Origin: Actinomycetota bacterium
GTDB lineage: Bacteria; Actinomycetota; Actinomycetes; Actinomycetales; Angustibacteraceae
NCBI GenBank assembly: GCA_014377795.1
Contig: JACMOY010000310.1
Span: 1 to 7,020, forward strand
Length of the DNA stretch: 7,020 nucleotides
Direction of reading: 5' to 3'
Made by a program: the position numbers and the translations under genes. Shown piece by piece: positions 6,542-7,020 of this stretch; position 1 is the first letter of the stretch, and every line of letters begins with the position of its first letter. The notes below the pieces were generated by a model. That model ran no database searches and was not told the DNA's origin. It saw nothing but the letters and a program-made list of their open reading frames with translations.

Positions 6542-7020
6542 GTGCTGCACCGGCTGCGGCTGCTCGCCCTGGTGCTGCTCGGACTCGGCGGCGCCGTCGC
6601 CGGGGCGATGATCGCGCCCGCCGCGCACACCAGCATCGGCCCGCTGTCGGTCGACGTCCGGATCCACCCCAGCCTGCGCCCCGGTGTGGCCGTCGACCTG
6701 CCCCCGGTCGGCGCCGTCCGGTTCGACACCCACCGCACCCCGGTGCAGGTGCAGGCCTCGATCCGCTCGGTCGACATCGACCAGGCGCGCGCGCTCGTCT
6801 CGAGTCCCGCTGCCCTCACCAGCCTGCAGGCGGCGGCGCCCGACACGCTGCGCGCCGCTGCGTTGCGGGCGCTGGCGGGCGCGCTAGCCGCGGGCGCGAT
6901 CGGCTCGGCGGTACTGGTCGGCCTGGCCACCCGCGGCGGGCGCGGCGTCGCGGTCGGCACCGGGATCGCCGTCGGCGCGTCCGCGGTGCTCGCGGCTGCC
7001 ACCGCGCTCACCTTCAACGG
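6542..7020 (+). CDS. membrane protein, probable N-terminus of a metallophosphoesterase (partial, 3' end outside window)
   Basis: The first 159 residues of a gene cut by the right edge. A hydrophobic segment (about 7-27) is followed by an extracytoplasmic stretch HTSIGPLSVDVRIHPSL (29-45) then VAVDLPPVGAVRFDTHRTP (49-67), and two more hydrophobic segments (about 110-128 and 136-157). The pattern of a first membrane segment, HTSIGP, then PPxGxxxxDTH is what I recall from the N-terminal half of actinobacterial membrane proteins annotated as metallophosphoesterases. The catalytic Asp/His/Asn motifs would lie beyond the window, so the enzyme activity is not shown here. Start: GTG 6542 with GGGAG six bases upstream (6531-6535). 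The leader contains the structured element described separately, which may control it. Confidence 0.65.
   Translation, partial: MLHRLRLLALVLLGLGGAVAGAMIAPAAHTSIGPLSVDVRIHPSLRPGVAVDLPPVGAVRFDTHRTPVQVQASIRSVDIDQARALVSSPAALTSLQAAAPDTLRAAALRALAGALAAGAIGSAVLVGLATRGGRGVAVGTGIAVGASAVLAAATALTFN

Noticed and set aside
5593..7017. 474-codon minus-strand open frame
   Set aside because: It crosses three plus-strand genes and the structured intergenic region; the translation is low-complexity and has no family resemblance.

Overview
The window is very GC-rich, with codons strongly biased to G or C in third position, frequent GTG starts, stop/start overlaps and OmpR-type signalling genes. This suggests a high-GC actinobacterium. 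I cannot place it more finely from the sequence alone.

Layout: two gene blocks diverge from an intergenic region at about 3521-3735. Leftward (minus strand), in transcription order, are a secreted LolA/RseB-fold protein (3520 to 2444), a BcrA-type ABC ATPase (2454 to 1480) and an ABC-2 permease (1493 to 630). Their stop and start codons overlap, so they look like one translationally coupled operon. After a 95-base gap comes a separate minus-strand gene, a zinc-independent quinone oxidoreductase, cut by the left edge. Rightward (plus strand) are an OmpR-family response regulator (3736-4425), its HAMP-type sensor histidine kinase (4428-5756) and a small conserved protein of unknown role (5761-6399). 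After a 142-base gap holding a strong RNA-like fold comes a membrane protein resembling the N-terminus of actinobacterial metallophosphoesterases, cut by the right edge.

How they may work together: a divergent two-component system next to an exported lipid- or peptide-binding-fold protein and an ABC exporter suggests a cell-envelope sensing and response module. The shared intergenic region holds candidate control sites. There are two CCTGTGA repeats exactly 11 bp apart upstream of the LolA-like gene, as expected for a tandem OmpR-family dimer site. There is a near-identical pair of 16-bp repeats 42 bp apart, and a G-run tract running up to the response regulator start. The regulatory link is inference; the repeats themselves are read directly.

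The most unusual non-coding feature is at 6411-6509, before the last gene. A perfect 12-bp stem encloses two smaller hairpins, one closed by a GTGA (GNRA-type) loop, with a further hairpin just upstream. I do not recognise it as a known riboswitch or RNA class.
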